A DNA stretch of 64,000 nt from MWCO01 sp964488865. Its GTDB lineage: Bacteria > Myxococcota_A > Polyangia > Polyangiales > Polyangiaceae. This document shows positions 17,082 to 26,924 of the stretch, one piece after another (within the stretch, counting starts at the first letter, position 1; each line of letters starts with the position of its first letter). The notes beneath the pieces are model-generated. The model was not told the DNA's origin, searched no databases, and was given only the letters and a program-made list of their open reading frames with translations. The position numbers and the translations under genes are program-made. Location of the stretch: NCBI GenBank assembly GCA_964488865.1, contig CAZAWR010000054.1, forward strand, positions 1-64,000, given 5' to 3'.

Positions 17082-18554
17082 CTACGCCTTGGAACCCGTG
17101 CTGAGGTTCTCCGCCGGAAGCACCATGACGAACCTTGCCCCCCCGAAGCCGCCCTGCTCGACGTGAATCATCCCCCCCGCCCCGTCGACCAGTCCCCTGC
17201 AGACCGCCAGGCCGAGACCCGTGCCAGCGCCGACCTCCTTCGTGGTCACGAAGGGCTCGAACAAGGTGTCGTGCACGTGGCTTGCAACGCCAGGACCATC
17301 GTCCTCCACTTCGATCCGAACCTCGCTGGTGTTGTGTTTCAACCGAACCCACACCCGTCCCTTGCCGGCGATCGCGTCCGCGGCGTTCAGCAAGAGATTG
17401 ACGAGGACCTGCGTGAGCTGTCCCCTGGACAACGACACCAGGGGACCGCCTTCGTCCATCTCCTGCAGGAGCTCGATGTCGCGAAAGGCACGCTGCGGAC
17501 GAATGAGCGAGCACGCGTCGTCCACGGCTTCCCGCGGCACGCAGGGTTCGATCGGCGCGGAGTCTTGCGTTGCGGCCGCCGGGCGCGCGAAGTCCAACAG
17601 CTGCCGCAGCGTCTCGTGGATCCGCTCCGTCTCCCTTTTCATCCGGCGCAGGAAGTCCTGCTGCTCTTCCTCCGTGAGACCGCCCGACAGCACGAGCTCT
17701 TGCAGTCCCAGTATCGCGGCGATGGGGTTGCCAATCTCGTGCGCCAGCCCGGCAGAGAGCCTTCCCACGGACGCGAGTCGCTCCGATCGCACGAGCGTCT
17801 GCTGCGTGCTCCGCAATTCCTCCGTGGCTTTCTCGAGCTCTGCCACCTTGAGGCGAAGCGCCTCCTCCTCGGACCGAAGCTGCCGCGTCATCTCGGCGAA
17901 GCTCGTTCCCAGCGCCGCGATCTCCCGCGCACCGCCGCGCGGAACCTCGAGCTTCGATGCCCCCGCGGACACCCGGCTCGCTGCCGCAGACAACCGATCG
18001 ATCGGCCCCACAATCACGTGCGTCAACGCCATGTACGTGAACACGAGCAGGGCGAGCGCGAAGAACGCCATGTAGTACGCCACCAGGCGGACCAGAGGCT
18101 GGGCACGGACCGTCTCGTCGTCCGTTCGCACGATCGCCACCACCGACCCGTCTCGTCCAGGAACGAGAACCTCCACGGCACGACCGTCCGCCGTGTCCAC
18201 CGTCCGCGTGCGCTCGGTTTCGACCGGTACGGTCCCCGGCAGGAAGCCGGCCGCGGCACCCTCGCCCGCCCGATCACGCAACACGCCCTGCGCGTCGTAC
18301 ACCGCGATGGCCGACAGTCCGGCATAGCCGATCTCCGCGTTCAGCAAGGGAGTGAGGTCCCCGTCCGGACGCGCGCCACGAGCGTCGGACACGTGGGCAG
18401 CGACGGCCCGACCGAGGGATCGGGCGGCAAGGTCTCGCGACGACTGGAGGGTGGACTGGGTCAACCCGGCGACGGCGAAGAACAAGGGCACGAAGGCGAG
18501 TGCCATCAAACCTGCGAGGGCGACGAGAAGCTGCACCCGGATGCCGGGCCTCAT
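17082..18554 (-). CDS. Membrane sensor histidine kinase
   Basis: This 490-residue kinase has a transmembrane helix at about 7-30, a periplasmic sensor region to about 150, a second helix at about 158-180, then HAMP and a coiled coil (225-258). The HisKA domain carries the phospho-acceptor His272 in LAHEIGNP. The ATPase part shows the N box (NLLLNAADA), DDGPGV and GTGLGLAV, so it should be active. Its start codon overlaps the stop of the upstream membrane-protein gene by 4 bases. No response regulator is adjacent in the same operon; the regulator at 19334-20557 lies just upstream and is a possible partner. Confidence 0.9.
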   Translation of the reverse strand: MRPGIRVQLLVALAGLMALAFVPLFFAVAGLTQSTLQSSRDLAARSLGRAVAAHVSDARGARPDGDLTPLLNAEIGYAGLSAIAVYDAQGVLRDRAGEGAAAGFLPGTVPVETERTRTVDTADGRAVEVLVPGRDGSVVAIVRTDDETVRAQPLVRLVAYYMAFFALALLVFTYMALTHVIVGPIDRLSAAASRVSAGASKLEVPRGGAREIAALGTSFAEMTRQLRSEEEALRLKVAELEKATEELRSTQQTLVRSERLASVGRLSAGLAHEIGNPIAAILGLQELVLSGGLTEEEQQDFLRRMKRETERIHETLRQLLDFARPAAATQDSAPIEPCVPREAVDDACSLIRPQRAFRDIELLQEMDEGGPLVSLSRGQLTQVLVNLLLNAADAIAGKGRVWVRLKHNTSEVRIEVEDDGPGVASHVHDTLFEPFVTTKEVGAGTGLGLAVCRGLVDGAGGMIHVEQGGFGGARFVMVLPAENLSTGSKA

Positions 18555-19222
18555 CGGTGGGGTCCTCTCGCGTTCGGCGTCACGCCGGCGAGGGCGGCGA
18601 GCAAGCGCCGGCGCACCAACGCGGGGCGTGGCACGAACCAGAAGGTCAACGCCCCCTCGAACAGCTGATCGGTTGGGTCCACGAGCTCCACGTTCGCCCA
18701 GGTTACCAGACCCACCGTGCCAGCGTTCACCCGTCGTCCTGTCGGGATCGCCGGCGGCTCACGTGTCTTGCCCTTCTGGTGCATGACCACATGTCCCACG
18801 TCGGAGGTGCGTGATGCCGGGCGCACGGAGATGGTCTCGATTTCGGAAAGGGGAACCTCCCGGCATGCCCCTGCCATGCGAACGCGAACGGAGGTTCGGG
18901 TCAGCTCGAACGCGACGTGTTGCGTGAGCGTGCCGTGGCGAGAGCCGGCTCTCCGCGCCATCCACCAGAGCAGCAGGCCGAAGGCGGCCGCGGCCACGGG
19001 AAAGAGGGAGCGCGTCGCCAGGGCGAAGAAGAGGACCGTGACAGCCAAGGGGGCGAGCATGCCCGCCGCGAGGGGAACCCGTGCATGTCGTGGCTCGGGT
19101 GTCCAGGTCTCGAGCGGTGCGGTGCAGGCTCCACCCGTTTCGCACCGCTCGGCATCAAGGAATCGGTCCGTCCCGGGGGCGGGGGCTGAAACCGGGTCGG
19201 GCGCCAGGTTGGGATCCTCCAT
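18551..19222 (-). CDS. Membrane protein with PH-like domain, unknown function
   Basis: From the ATG at 19222 this is a 223-residue protein with two hydrophobic segments (about residues 55-75 and 78-95) and then a beta-rich part (about 105-165) that resembles bacterial PH domains (a V-R-V-R-M strand, then S-E-I-E-T-I-S-V). The frame is open back to 19264. The 4-base ATGA overlap with the kinase start indicates translational coupling, so it may work with that sensor. I cannot assign a function. Confidence 0.65.
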   Translation of the reverse strand: MEDPNLAPDPVSAPAPGTDRFLDAERCETGGACTAPLETWTPEPRHARVPLAAGMLAPLAVTVLFFALATRSLFPVAAAAFGLLLWWMARRAGSRHGTLTQHVAFELTRTSVRVRMAGACREVPLSEIETISVRPASRTSDVGHVVMHQKGKTREPPAIPTGRRVNAGTVGLVTWANVELVDPTDQLFEGALTFWFVPRPALVRRRLLAALAGVTPNARGPHR

Positions 19223-19333
19223 CGCGCGTGGGACAAGGGTGTCGAATGGTGCACCCGGACGCAAGCCGATGCTGGGGTTGTGGCAGGGAGTGGGCCTTGG
19301 CTAAGGACCCCACCGTGCGGAGGACGCGTCGAG

Positions 19334-20557
19334 TTAGCGCTTCGACTTCTTGGCAGCCTTCTTGGGCGCGACCTTCTTGGCAGCCTTCTTGGGAGCGGCC
19401 TTCTTGGGAGCGGCCTTCTTAACAGCCTTCTTGGGAGCGGCCTTCTTAGCAGCCTTCTTGGGAGCGGCCTTCTTGGCAGCCGCCTTGGGAGCGGCCTTCT
19501 TGGCAGCCTTCTTGGGCGCGGCCTTCTTGGCAGCCACCTTGGGAGCGGCCTTCTTGGCAGCCGCCTTGGGCGCGGCCTTCTTGGCAGCCTTCTTGGGCGC
19601 GGCCTTCTTGGCAGCCTTCTTGGGCGCGGCCTTCTTGGCAGCCTTCTTGGGCGCGGCCTTCTTGGCAGCCGCCTTGGGAGCGGCCTTCTTGGCAGCCTTC
19701 TTGGGAGCTGCCGCCGGAGATTCCGTCGCGGGCCGTGCAGGACGCTGCGTGATCGGTTCCTCCTCCTCTTCTTCTGCTTCTGCTGGGCGGGCCCCTTCGA
19801 GCTTTGCTTCTTTTGCCTTCATCACGGGTGGCGGTTTCGGCAAGGCGCGACCGCGATGCTCGGACCCAGGCGGTGGCGGCCGCAGCGTGACGGCCATCGA
19901 CAACTCGTCCTCCTCGTCGTCCTTGATGAACTTGCCCAGTGTGAGCTGCTCGAGAGGCGCGAGGTCCTTGTCGTTGATGTCGTTGACCTTGGCTTCCGGG
20001 TCGTAGTTGTGGAACGAAGGGAGTGCCGCGGACGCCTCGCGCCCGCTCCACGTTGCGGTGGGAGCTTCGTCCATGTCGTGTGCGGCGTCGCGCTCCGCAG
20101 CTTCCTCGTCATCGGGCTCGTCGTCGAGGTCGACCGAAGCAGGCGGCGGGGAATCAACGGCGACGGGCTCGTGGCCGCGCGCGCGCAAGACTTGCGTGAT
20201 CTTGCGGTCGAGGTCTCTGAACTCGAACGGCTTGTCGAGGTAGGCGTCGGCTCCGTACAGGGGGGAGGTGAGCTCGTTGAGGCTCTGCCCGATGCCGGTG
20301 AGCATGACGACACCGGTGTGGTGGAGGCCGACGCTCTCTCGGATCCGGCGGCACACTTCCCAGCCGCTCATGCCGGGCATCATGACGTCGAGCACGACGA
20401 GATCGGGCAAGCTGTTCTCTGCCTCCCTCCAGGCTGCTTCGCCGTCGGACGCCTCGAGAACTTCGTAGCCGAGGGTACGGACATGTCGAGCCACCAATGC
20501 CAGCATGCTGGGTTCGTCATCGGCGACCAAGACAACGGGAGTCGTCCGGGTGCTCAT
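19334..20557 (-). CDS. Response regulator with histone-H1-like Lys/Ala/Pro tail
   Basis: The ATG at 20557 has AAGGAG about 12 bases upstream and opens a 407-residue protein. Residues 7-125 are a receiver domain with the acidic pair at 13-14, phospho-acceptor Asp57 and the conserved Lys in the DKPFEF segment. An acidic, Pro-rich linker (about 130-280) follows. The last 125 or so residues are almost only Ala, Lys and Pro in repeats of the AAPKKAAKK type, like histone H1 tails and bacterial H1-like proteins. No helix-turn-helix is present, so the tail is the likely nucleic-acid-binding part. DNA binding by the tail is an inference from composition. Confidence 0.85.
   Translation of the reverse strand: MSTRTTPVVLVADDEPSMLALVARHVRTLGYEVLEASDGEAAWREAENSLPDLVVLDVMMPGMSGWEVCRRIRESVGLHHTGVVMLTGIGQSLNELTSPLYGADAYLDKPFEFRDLDRKITQVLRARGHEPVAVDSPPPASVDLDDEPDDEEAAERDAAHDMDEAPTATWSGREASAALPSFHNYDPEAKVNDINDKDLAPLEQLTLGKFIKDDEEDELSMAVTLRPPPPGSEHRGRALPKPPPVMKAKEAKLEGARPAEAEEEEEEPITQRPARPATESPAAAPKKAAKKAAPKAAAKKAAPKKAAKKAAPKKAAKKAAPKKAAKKAAPKAAAKKAAPKVAAKKAAPKKAAKKAAPKAAAKKAAPKKAAKKAAPKKAVKKAAPKKAAPKKAAKKVAPKKAAKKSKR
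19337..19712. repeat. Imperfect short-period repeats coding for the Ala/Lys/Pro tail
   Basis: The 3' end of the response-regulator gene is built from imperfect copies of short units such as gccttcttgggagcg and gccttcttggcagcc (plus-strand view). Variants with gccgcc or gccacc are interspersed. Repeat-number change within or between strains is likely, and short reads may collapse here. Confidence 0.85.
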
Positions 20558-21036
20558 GTTCACTTCGAGATCTCCTTGTTCATCGACGCACACGGTAGCC
20601 GGTGCGGGGTGGGGGCTCGCCCGCCTCGGCGTACGCAAGCGAGGGACCGATGGGGCGAATTGGAGTACGTCAACGCAGGGTTGGTCAAGTCAACGCGACG
20701 CGAGAGGCCTCGGACCGATCACTTTTTTTGGGTCCGGGGGGTGAAGCGACGAGGGCCCGGCCGCGGGGAGGCCGAGAATTGAGCTGCTTTGGACGACGGC
20801 ATGGGGCTGGGAACAATGCCGGCGGCTCCGTCGTCCATGGGAGAGGTCATGCCCGCTGCCCCAAGCCCCGCCAAGCCTGCCCTCGAAAAGGGGCAACCCT
20901 TTGAGAAAGGCTGGGAAAACGTCGATGCTGGCGTTGTCCTTCGGGTTGGACCTCGTGGGGGTTGGGCAATCCGGGTCCGGTCGCGCTACCCTTGGCCCGT
21001 GCCCAACTTTCGATGTCCCGGTGCGTCTGACCGATC
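20558..21036. other. Divergent intergenic region
   Basis: About 480 bases lie between the minus-strand response regulator and the plus-strand DUF4175-like operon. It should carry promoters for both. Open frames on both strands here have no plausible start sites or protein-like composition, and I see no RNA gene or clear terminator. Confidence 0.4.
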
Positions 21037-22986
21037 GTGCCTGCATCATCCGAATCTCTAGAGAGCACCCCGGTGGACCAAGACCAGCAACAAGACCTTC
21101 GCAGGATTCGATCCAAGGCAGCCTGGACGGCCATCCGCATGCGCCTGTCGGACGGGTTGCGATGGTTGGTGCTCACGCTCCCGGTCCCGCTGCTGGTTGC
21201 GCTGGTCTGTCTCGCAATCGTCAAGGTTCGGCGACTGGACTGGACTGCGTCGCGTCCGTACCTCGTCGCCGTGGGTGTTTCCACGCTGGTCGTTCTCGTG
21301 GCCGTGGCCTACCAGATGCTGCGGCGTCGGCCGCCGTACGAGGGCGCGATCGCGCTCGATCGACACCACGGGCTGCACGATCGGTTGACCAACGCCCTGT
21401 TCTTCTCGTCGCACCCTGCCCAGGAGCGCACGCCGCTGATGGACCTCGCCGTGCGGGACGGGTGTGCGCACGCGAAAGACTTGCGGCCGGGCAAGGCGGC
21501 GCCGATCCGGATGCCGCCGAGGCTGCCGCTTCCTGTGGGCCTCGCGATCGTGCTGGTGCTCATCGCGATGCTCGAGGTGAGGGTCTATCGGACGGTGGCG
21601 GAAGCGAAGACGATCGACGCGGTGACCTTGAACGCGGACGACATCGACTACTTTCGCGACACACTCAAGGACATGGAGAACCGCAAGCAGGAGCCGGAGG
21701 TGCAGCAAGCCATCGACAAGTTCAACCAACTGGTCGACGACATTGCGAACAAGCGACTGGAGAGGACGGAAGCGTTTCGGAGGATGGAAGCGCTCGATCG
21801 AGAGCTTCGCGCGGGGACGGCAGCGGACAAGAAGGCCTTGGAGGAGGGGCTCAAGCGGATCGCCGAGGAGCTTCGCAAGAGCGACCTGACCAAGCAAGCG
21901 GCTGAAGCGCTGGCCAACCAGAAGCTCGAGGAGGCGGAGAAGCACCTCAAGGATCTCGCCAAGGAGCTTCGCGAGAAGCCCAAGTCCATGACGAAGGAGC
22001 AGCTCGACCAGCTTCGCAAAGCCCTCGAGGAAGCCTCGAAGCAGAACGAGGAGCGCTTGCGTGAGCTGCAGAACCGTCGCGACGAGCTGCAGCAGGAGAT
22101 GGATCGTCTGCTGAAGAACAAGAAGGAGCGGCCTGACGGCGGGACCGACGAGCAGGAGGAGCGACTGTTGCGCAACAAGCGACGGGAGCTTGAGCAGCTG
22201 AACCGCCAGCTCGAGGAGCAGCAGCGTGCGAGCCGTCAGCTGAATCGGCTGGACCGGGAGCTTGCGGAGGCGGCAGCGAACCTTGCGCGGGACCTGGGGC
22301 TGAGCGCCGAGGATCTGGAGAGCGGGGCGGAGGACCTGAACCGGATGGCGCGCGAGCAGATGACGGACCAGGAGAAAGAGGAGCTACGGCGGCGGATCCA
22401 GCAGATGCGGGAGCTATTGCGGCAGCAGGGGCAAGGGGGCCAACCTCGGATGGTGCGTCTGTCGCGCTTTTCGCAGAGAGCGCGCGGCGGGTCTGGGGAG
22501 CGAGGGCAGGGGGAATCCGAGCAGGGGCAAGGCCAAGGGCAAGGCCAGGGCCAGGGACAAGGCCAAGGCGAAGAGGTTTGGGTCATCGGTCCCGACGGGC
22601 AGAAGATGCTGGTGATGAAGTCGGGCGGGTCGGGCAGTGGGAGTTCGGGACAGCCGGGAGGCGGAGAGCAGCCTGGCGGTCAGGGTGAGCAGCCTGGAGG
22701 CAAGTCCTGGGGTACGGGTCACGACCCGAACCTCACGGGGGGCGGCACCAACCCGAACATGGGGACGCAGGACGTGACGGCGGAGGGGCTCGACACGGGT
22801 CAAGGCCCTTCGCGTGCCGAGGTGATTCACGGCGCTGCGGAGCGAGGCTTCGTGGGCCGAGGCTACCAGAAGGTGTTCACCGAATACGAGACCGTGGCCG
22901 AGAAGGCGATCGAGAAGGAAGACATCCCGCCCGGCTATCGATTCTACGTGCAGCGGTACTTTCAGCTCATTCGCCCGCGCGAGTAG
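21037..22986 (+). CDS. DUF4175-like membrane coiled-coil protein
   Basis: This 649-residue protein starts at GTG 21037 (an alternative GTG is at 21073). It has two hydrophobic helices early (about 44-65 and 76-95) and a third near 165-185. A long charged coiled coil (about 205-475) follows, then a Gly/Gln-rich low-complexity part (about 490-580) and a conserved-looking C-terminal block of about 60 residues. This is the layout of DUF4175 proteins that sit beside MoxR/DUF58/vWA genes. It leads the operon that follows. The biochemical role is unknown; an envelope or chaperone-complex scaffold is an inference. Confidence 0.75.
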   Translation: MPASSESLESTPVDQDQQQDLRRIRSKAAWTAIRMRLSDGLRWLVLTLPVPLLVALVCLAIVKVRRLDWTASRPYLVAVGVSTLVVLVAVAYQMLRRRPPYEGAIALDRHHGLHDRLTNALFFSSHPAQERTPLMDLAVRDGCAHAKDLRPGKAAPIRMPPRLPLPVGLAIVLVLIAMLEVRVYRTVAEAKTIDAVTLNADDIDYFRDTLKDMENRKQEPEVQQAIDKFNQLVDDIANKRLERTEAFRRMEALDRELRAGTAADKKALEEGLKRIAEELRKSDLTKQAAEALANQKLEEAEKHLKDLAKELREKPKSMTKEQLDQLRKALEEASKQNEERLRELQNRRDELQQEMDRLLKNKKERPDGGTDEQEERLLRNKRRELEQLNRQLEEQQRASRQLNRLDRELAEAAANLARDLGLSAEDLESGAEDLNRMAREQMTDQEKEELRRRIQQMRELLRQQGQGGQPRMVRLSRFSQRARGGSGERGQGESEQGQGQGQGQGQGQGQGEEVWVIGPDGQKMLVMKSGGSGSGSSGQPGGGEQPGGQGEQPGGKSWGTGHDPNLTGGGTNPNMGTQDVTAEGLDTGQGPSRAEVIHGAAERGFVGRGYQKVFTEYETVAEKAIEKEDIPPGYRFYVQRYFQLIRPRE

Positions 22987-23061
22987 CACCCTCGCGAAAA
23001 CCACGGGCTTCCCCGCTGACAGGGCGACCCATCGCGTCGCGAGCAACGTCGAGGTGACGGA

Positions 23062-24072
23062 ATGACGGAAACGAACGACAAGGAACAGACGGAGCAACGA
23101 GTCAAGGACTTCCGGACGAAGATCGGCCGCCTCCGGGAGGAGGTGGGCAAGGTCATCGTCGGCCATCGGGACGTGGTCGACGGGGTGTTGACGTGCATGC
23201 TGGCGGGGTCCCATGCGTTGCTCGAGGGCGTGCCCGGACTGGGCAAGACGATGCTGGTGCGGACGCTGGCGGAGTCGCTTTCGTTGCGCTTTTCACGCAT
23301 TCAGTTCACGCCGGACCTGATGCCGGCGGACATCATCGGGACCACGGTGATCGACGAGTCGTCTTCGGGGGCGAAGGTGTTCGAGTTTCGGCGTGGGCCG
23401 GTGTTTGCGAACATCGTGCTTGCGGACGAGATCAACCGAGCCACGCCCAAGACGCAGAGCGCGCTTCTCGAGGCGATGCAGGAGCAGCGCGTGACGGTGG
23501 CGAAGACGACGCACATGTTGGAGCTGCCGTTCTTCGTGCTCGCGACGCAGAACCCGCTCGAGATGGAGGGTACGTACCCGTTGCCCGAGGCTCAGCTGGA
23601 CCGGTTCTTCCTCAAGCTGCACGTGTCCTTCCCCAACCGTGAGGAGCTCCACGCGATCGTGGACCGGACCACGGGCAGCACGGTGCCGACGGTGGAGCCG
23701 GTGCTGGATCGCGAGGCGATCCTCGAGCTGCAGAAGCTCGTGCGGGAGGTTCCCGTGGCGCGGCATGTCCAGGACTACGCCATCCGCTTGCTGCAGGCGT
23801 GTCACCCGGATGGGGAGGAAGCGCCGGACATGGTGCGTCGCTTCGTGCGATTCGGTCCTTCTCCTCGCGGTGCGCAGGCCACGTTGCTGGCGGCCAAGAT
23901 TCGGGCGCTGTTCGAAGGTCGGTTTGCCGCCTCCACGGACGACGTCAAGGCGGTGGCGCTTCCAGCCCTTCGGCATCGCGTGCTGCTCAACTTCGAAGGC
24001 GAGGCAGAGGGCGTGCGACCGGACCAAGTCCTCGAGCACATCATCAAGAAGATGCCGGAGAGCAAGGCCTGA
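23062..24072 (+). CDS. MoxR-family AAA+ ATPase
   Basis: The 336-residue protein has Walker A (GVPGLGKT, about residues 59-66), Walker B (LADEINR, about 120-126), a sensor-1 region (ATQNPLEMEGTYPLPEAQLDRF) split here for length, and the C-terminal lid typical of MoxR. Family members act as chaperones that insert metal or assemble complexes together with vWA proteins. GAGGTGACGGA lies just before the ATG. It is followed by the DUF58 gene with 16 bases between them. Confidence 0.93.
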   Translation: MTETNDKEQTEQRVKDFRTKIGRLREEVGKVIVGHRDVVDGVLTCMLAGSHALLEGVPGLGKTMLVRTLAESLSLRFSRIQFTPDLMPADIIGTTVIDESSSGAKVFEFRRGPVFANIVLADEINRATPKTQSALLEAMQEQRVTVAKTTHMLELPFFVLATQNPLEMEGTYPLPEAQLDRFFLKLHVSFPNREELHAIVDRTTGSTVPTVEPVLDREAILELQKLVREVPVARHVQDYAIRLLQACHPDGEEAPDMVRRFVRFGPSPRGAQATLLAAKIRALFEGRFAASTDDVKAVALPALRHRVLLNFEGEAEGVRPDQVLEHIIKKMPESKA

Positions 24073-24088
24073 GGCCGAGGACGCCATC

Positions 24089-25024
24089 GTGGGCATTCGC
24101 GCATTCATCCGTCGCGTCTCGCTTCCGCCGCCTTCCGTGCGCGGCGAAGACGACCTGTTCGACGACGAGTTCCAGCGCAAGATCGAGTATCTCGCGATCG
24201 TGAGCCGTCGCGTGTTCGCCGGGCGGATGCGGGCGGAGCGCAGGACCCGCAAGACGGGTTCCGGCATCGAGTTCGCGGACCATCGAGACTACGTGCCGGG
24301 GGACGACTTCCGGTACCTCGACTGGAACGTGTACCAGCGCTTCGGTCGGTTGCTGCTCCGGCTCTTCGAGGAAGAAGAGGATCTCAGCATCTACTTGATC
24401 CTGGACGCGTCGAGCTCGATGGGGTTCGGGCGCAACAAGAAGATCGTGTACGGCAAGCGGCTGGTGGCTGCGCTCGCGTACATCGGGCTGTCGAACCTCG
24501 ACCGGGTCGCGATCGTGACGACCACGGACCGCGTGCTCGCACGAATGCCGTCGACGCGCGGAAAGCAGCGCATCTTCCGCGTGTTTGAGTTCTTGCGGGA
24601 GACGCACGCGGACGGGACGACGGACCTCGGGCAGGCGTTGAAGGTGTTCGTGAGCCAGCACAAGCGTCGGGGTTTGGCGGTGCTGGTGACGGACCTGTAC
24701 GACCCGGCCGGCTTCGAGAGCGGGATCAACACGCTGCGGTACAACAAGTTCGAGCCGTTCGTGTTGCACGTGGTGGACCCGACGGATGCGAGCCCGCCGT
24801 TGCGGGGTGACGTGCGGATCTACGACTGCGAGACGGGCGAGGAGCGGGAGGTGACGGTCACGCAGCGGGTGCTGCAGAAGTACCGGGAAGCGTACGAGCA
24901 GTACCTGAAGGACGTGCAAGCGTTTTGCACGAAGAAGCAGGTCTCCTACGTGCAGGCGGACATCAACGTGCCGTTCGAGGAGATGGTCCTTCGTTTCCTC
25001 CGACGGGGCGGGATCGTGGGGTGA
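24089..25024 (+). CDS. DUF58 (vWA-like) protein
   Basis: From GTG 24089 this is a 311-residue protein. The DUF58 signature is present: an EFADHRDYVPGDDFRYLDWN region at about 66-86, and then a vWA fold with the MIDAS-type motif DASSSM at about 112-117 and a TDLGQAL motif near 175. DUF58 proteins are the usual partners of MoxR ATPases. The gene ends 7 bases before the next vWA gene, so the four genes form one transcription unit. The frame is open upstream to 23639 but that part overlaps MoxR. Confidence 0.9.
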   Translation: MGIRAFIRRVSLPPPSVRGEDDLFDDEFQRKIEYLAIVSRRVFAGRMRAERRTRKTGSGIEFADHRDYVPGDDFRYLDWNVYQRFGRLLLRLFEEEEDLSIYLILDASSSMGFGRNKKIVYGKRLVAALAYIGLSNLDRVAIVTTTDRVLARMPSTRGKQRIFRVFEFLRETHADGTTDLGQALKVFVSQHKRRGLAVLVTDLYDPAGFESGINTLRYNKFEPFVLHVVDPTDASPPLRGDVRIYDCETGEEREVTVTQRVLQKYREAYEQYLKDVQAFCTKKQVSYVQADINVPFEEMVLRFLRRGGIVG

Positions 25025-25031
25025 GGCGACG

Positions 25032-26924
25032 ATGGAGTTTCTAGGCCTTCCTCTCACGACGTTGCTTCAGATCGGCGCGGGCGCTGGTGCGCTGGTGGTG
25101 GTGGCGTACATCCTGAAGCTGAAGCGTCGGCCGGTGCCGGTGCACTTCGCGAAGCTGTGGGAGCGCATCTTGCGGGAGAAGGAGGCCACGAGCCTGTTTT
25201 CCCAGCTCAAGCGGCTCCTTTCCTTGCTGCTTCAGCTCTTGCTGCTCGCCCTTCTCGTGTTCGCCCTCGGTGACCCGCGGAGCGCGGCGGCGCTCATCGA
25301 AGGTCGCAACCTGATCATCCTGATCGATGCCAGCGCGTCCATGCAGGCCACCGATGGCACGCCCACGCGGCTGGAGTCCGCGAGGCAGGAAGCGCGCAAG
25401 CTGGTGCGCGGCATGGGCGGGTCGGACCGCGCCTTGATCGCCCAGATGGACGCGACCGTCACGCCGTTGTCGACGATGACGGACGAGGTGCCGGTACTCG
25501 AGGGGGCGATCACGTCGACGAAAGCAACGGAGTCCCGGGCGGACTTCCCCCGGGCCCTTCGCTTCGCGACGGACGCGCTCGCGGGGCTGACGAACCCCGA
25601 GATCGTGGTCATTTCGGACGGCCGTCTCGGTGCACCGCAGGACGCGTTCGGCGGGGTGCAGATAGGGGACGCGAAGCTGTCCTACGTGAAGGTCGGCGAG
25701 CGCGAGACCAACGCCGCCATCAGCCAGTTCTCCGTGCGCCGCTATCCCCTCGACAAGTCGCGCTACGAGGTGATGATCGAGGTCTCCAACACGTCGAAGG
25801 AGCCCCTCGACCTCGAGCTATCCCTTTACGGTGACGACCTGTTGGTGGACTTGACCAAGTTTCGCGTGGGGCCGGGAGAGCAGCTTCCCCGGTTCTACCC
25901 GAACCTGGCCGGCGCCAGCCGCTCCCTCGAGGCGCGGCTCGCCATGGCCAACGGCGAATCGGACACCTTGCCCGTCGACAATCGCGCCTACGCGCTGCTA
26001 CCGGAACGCCGTCGCGCCAGGATCCAGTGCGTCACGAAGGGCAACACGTACCTCGAGGCGGCGCTGCTGCTCGACGAGTATCTCGACGTGACGATGGTGG
26101 ACCCGGCATCGTACCCGGTGCTGGGGCAGCAGTACGACGTGACGATTTTCGACAACGTGACACCGGACGTGGGGCCCGGCGCTGGGGCGCTCTTCTACAT
26201 CAATCCCGAAGGGGATAGGAGCCCCGTGGAGGTGGCGAAGGGGTCGATCGACGGGGTGGGGTTCGACACGTGGGACAAGAAGAGCCCGCTGCTCCGATGG
26301 ACGACGATCCAGAACGTGAACATCGCGACGGCGCGCAAGCTCAAGCCCAAGCAAGAAGACAAGATCATCGGCGCGTCCTTCGACGGGCCGTTGCTGGTCA
26401 TGGGGCGCCGTGCGGGGAGGGCCTTCGTGGTGATGGGCTTCGACGTGCGTGACAGCGACTTGCCGCTGCGCATCACGTGGCCGCTGTTGTTGCTCAACAC
26501 GATCAACGAGTTCATCAACGAGGACACGTCGTACATCTCGTCGTACCGGACGGGCAGCATTTGGCGTATTCCGGTGCCCACGGACGCGAGCGAGGCGTTG
26601 CTCGAGACGCCGTGGGGGTCGAAGCACACGGTGCCGGTGCTGCAGGGACATGCTGTGTATCTCGGGCAGTCGGCGGGGGTGTACAAGATGGAGGCCGGGC
26701 CGGCCGGGGCCGTGGTGGAGTCTGCCTTCGCCGCGAACCTGTCCGACGCGGAGGAGTCGACGATCGGGCCGGTGGATGACCTCGAGGTTTCGGGCGTGAA
26801 GGCCGGACCGGTCGAGGGGTTCAAGGTGGGGGTGCGGCGGGAGTTTTGGATCTACCTGCTGCTCGCCGTCATCGCGATCACGACGATCGAGTGGATCACG
26901 TATCACCGGAGGATCACGGTATGA
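25032..26924 (+). CDS. BatA/BatB-like vWA membrane protein
   Basis: This 630-residue protein has an N-terminal double-helix region (about 5-25 and 55-78, the BatA domain), a vWA domain with the MIDAS motif DASASM (about 98-103), a long beta-rich middle and a C-terminal transmembrane helix (about 605-625). GAGG lies just before the ATG at 25032. Its stop overlaps the start of the following vWA gene by 4 bases. With MoxR and DUF58 it forms the Bat/aerotolerance-type gene set, whose members act at the inner membrane; the precise process here is unknown. Confidence 0.88.
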   Translation: MEFLGLPLTTLLQIGAGAGALVVVAYILKLKRRPVPVHFAKLWERILREKEATSLFSQLKRLLSLLLQLLLLALLVFALGDPRSAAALIEGRNLIILIDASASMQATDGTPTRLESARQEARKLVRGMGGSDRALIAQMDATVTPLSTMTDEVPVLEGAITSTKATESRADFPRALRFATDALAGLTNPEIVVISDGRLGAPQDAFGGVQIGDAKLSYVKVGERETNAAISQFSVRRYPLDKSRYEVMIEVSNTSKEPLDLELSLYGDDLLVDLTKFRVGPGEQLPRFYPNLAGASRSLEARLAMANGESDTLPVDNRAYALLPERRRARIQCVTKGNTYLEAALLLDEYLDVTMVDPASYPVLGQQYDVTIFDNVTPDVGPGAGALFYINPEGDRSPVEVAKGSIDGVGFDTWDKKSPLLRWTTIQNVNIATARKLKPKQEDKIIGASFDGPLLVMGRRAGRAFVVMGFDVRDSDLPLRITWPLLLLNTINEFINEDTSYISSYRTGSIWRIPVPTDASEALLETPWGSKHTVPVLQGHAVYLGQSAGVYKMEAGPAGAVVESAFAANLSDAEESTIGPVDDLEVSGVKAGPVEGFKVGVRREFWIYLLLAVIAITTIEWITYHRRITV

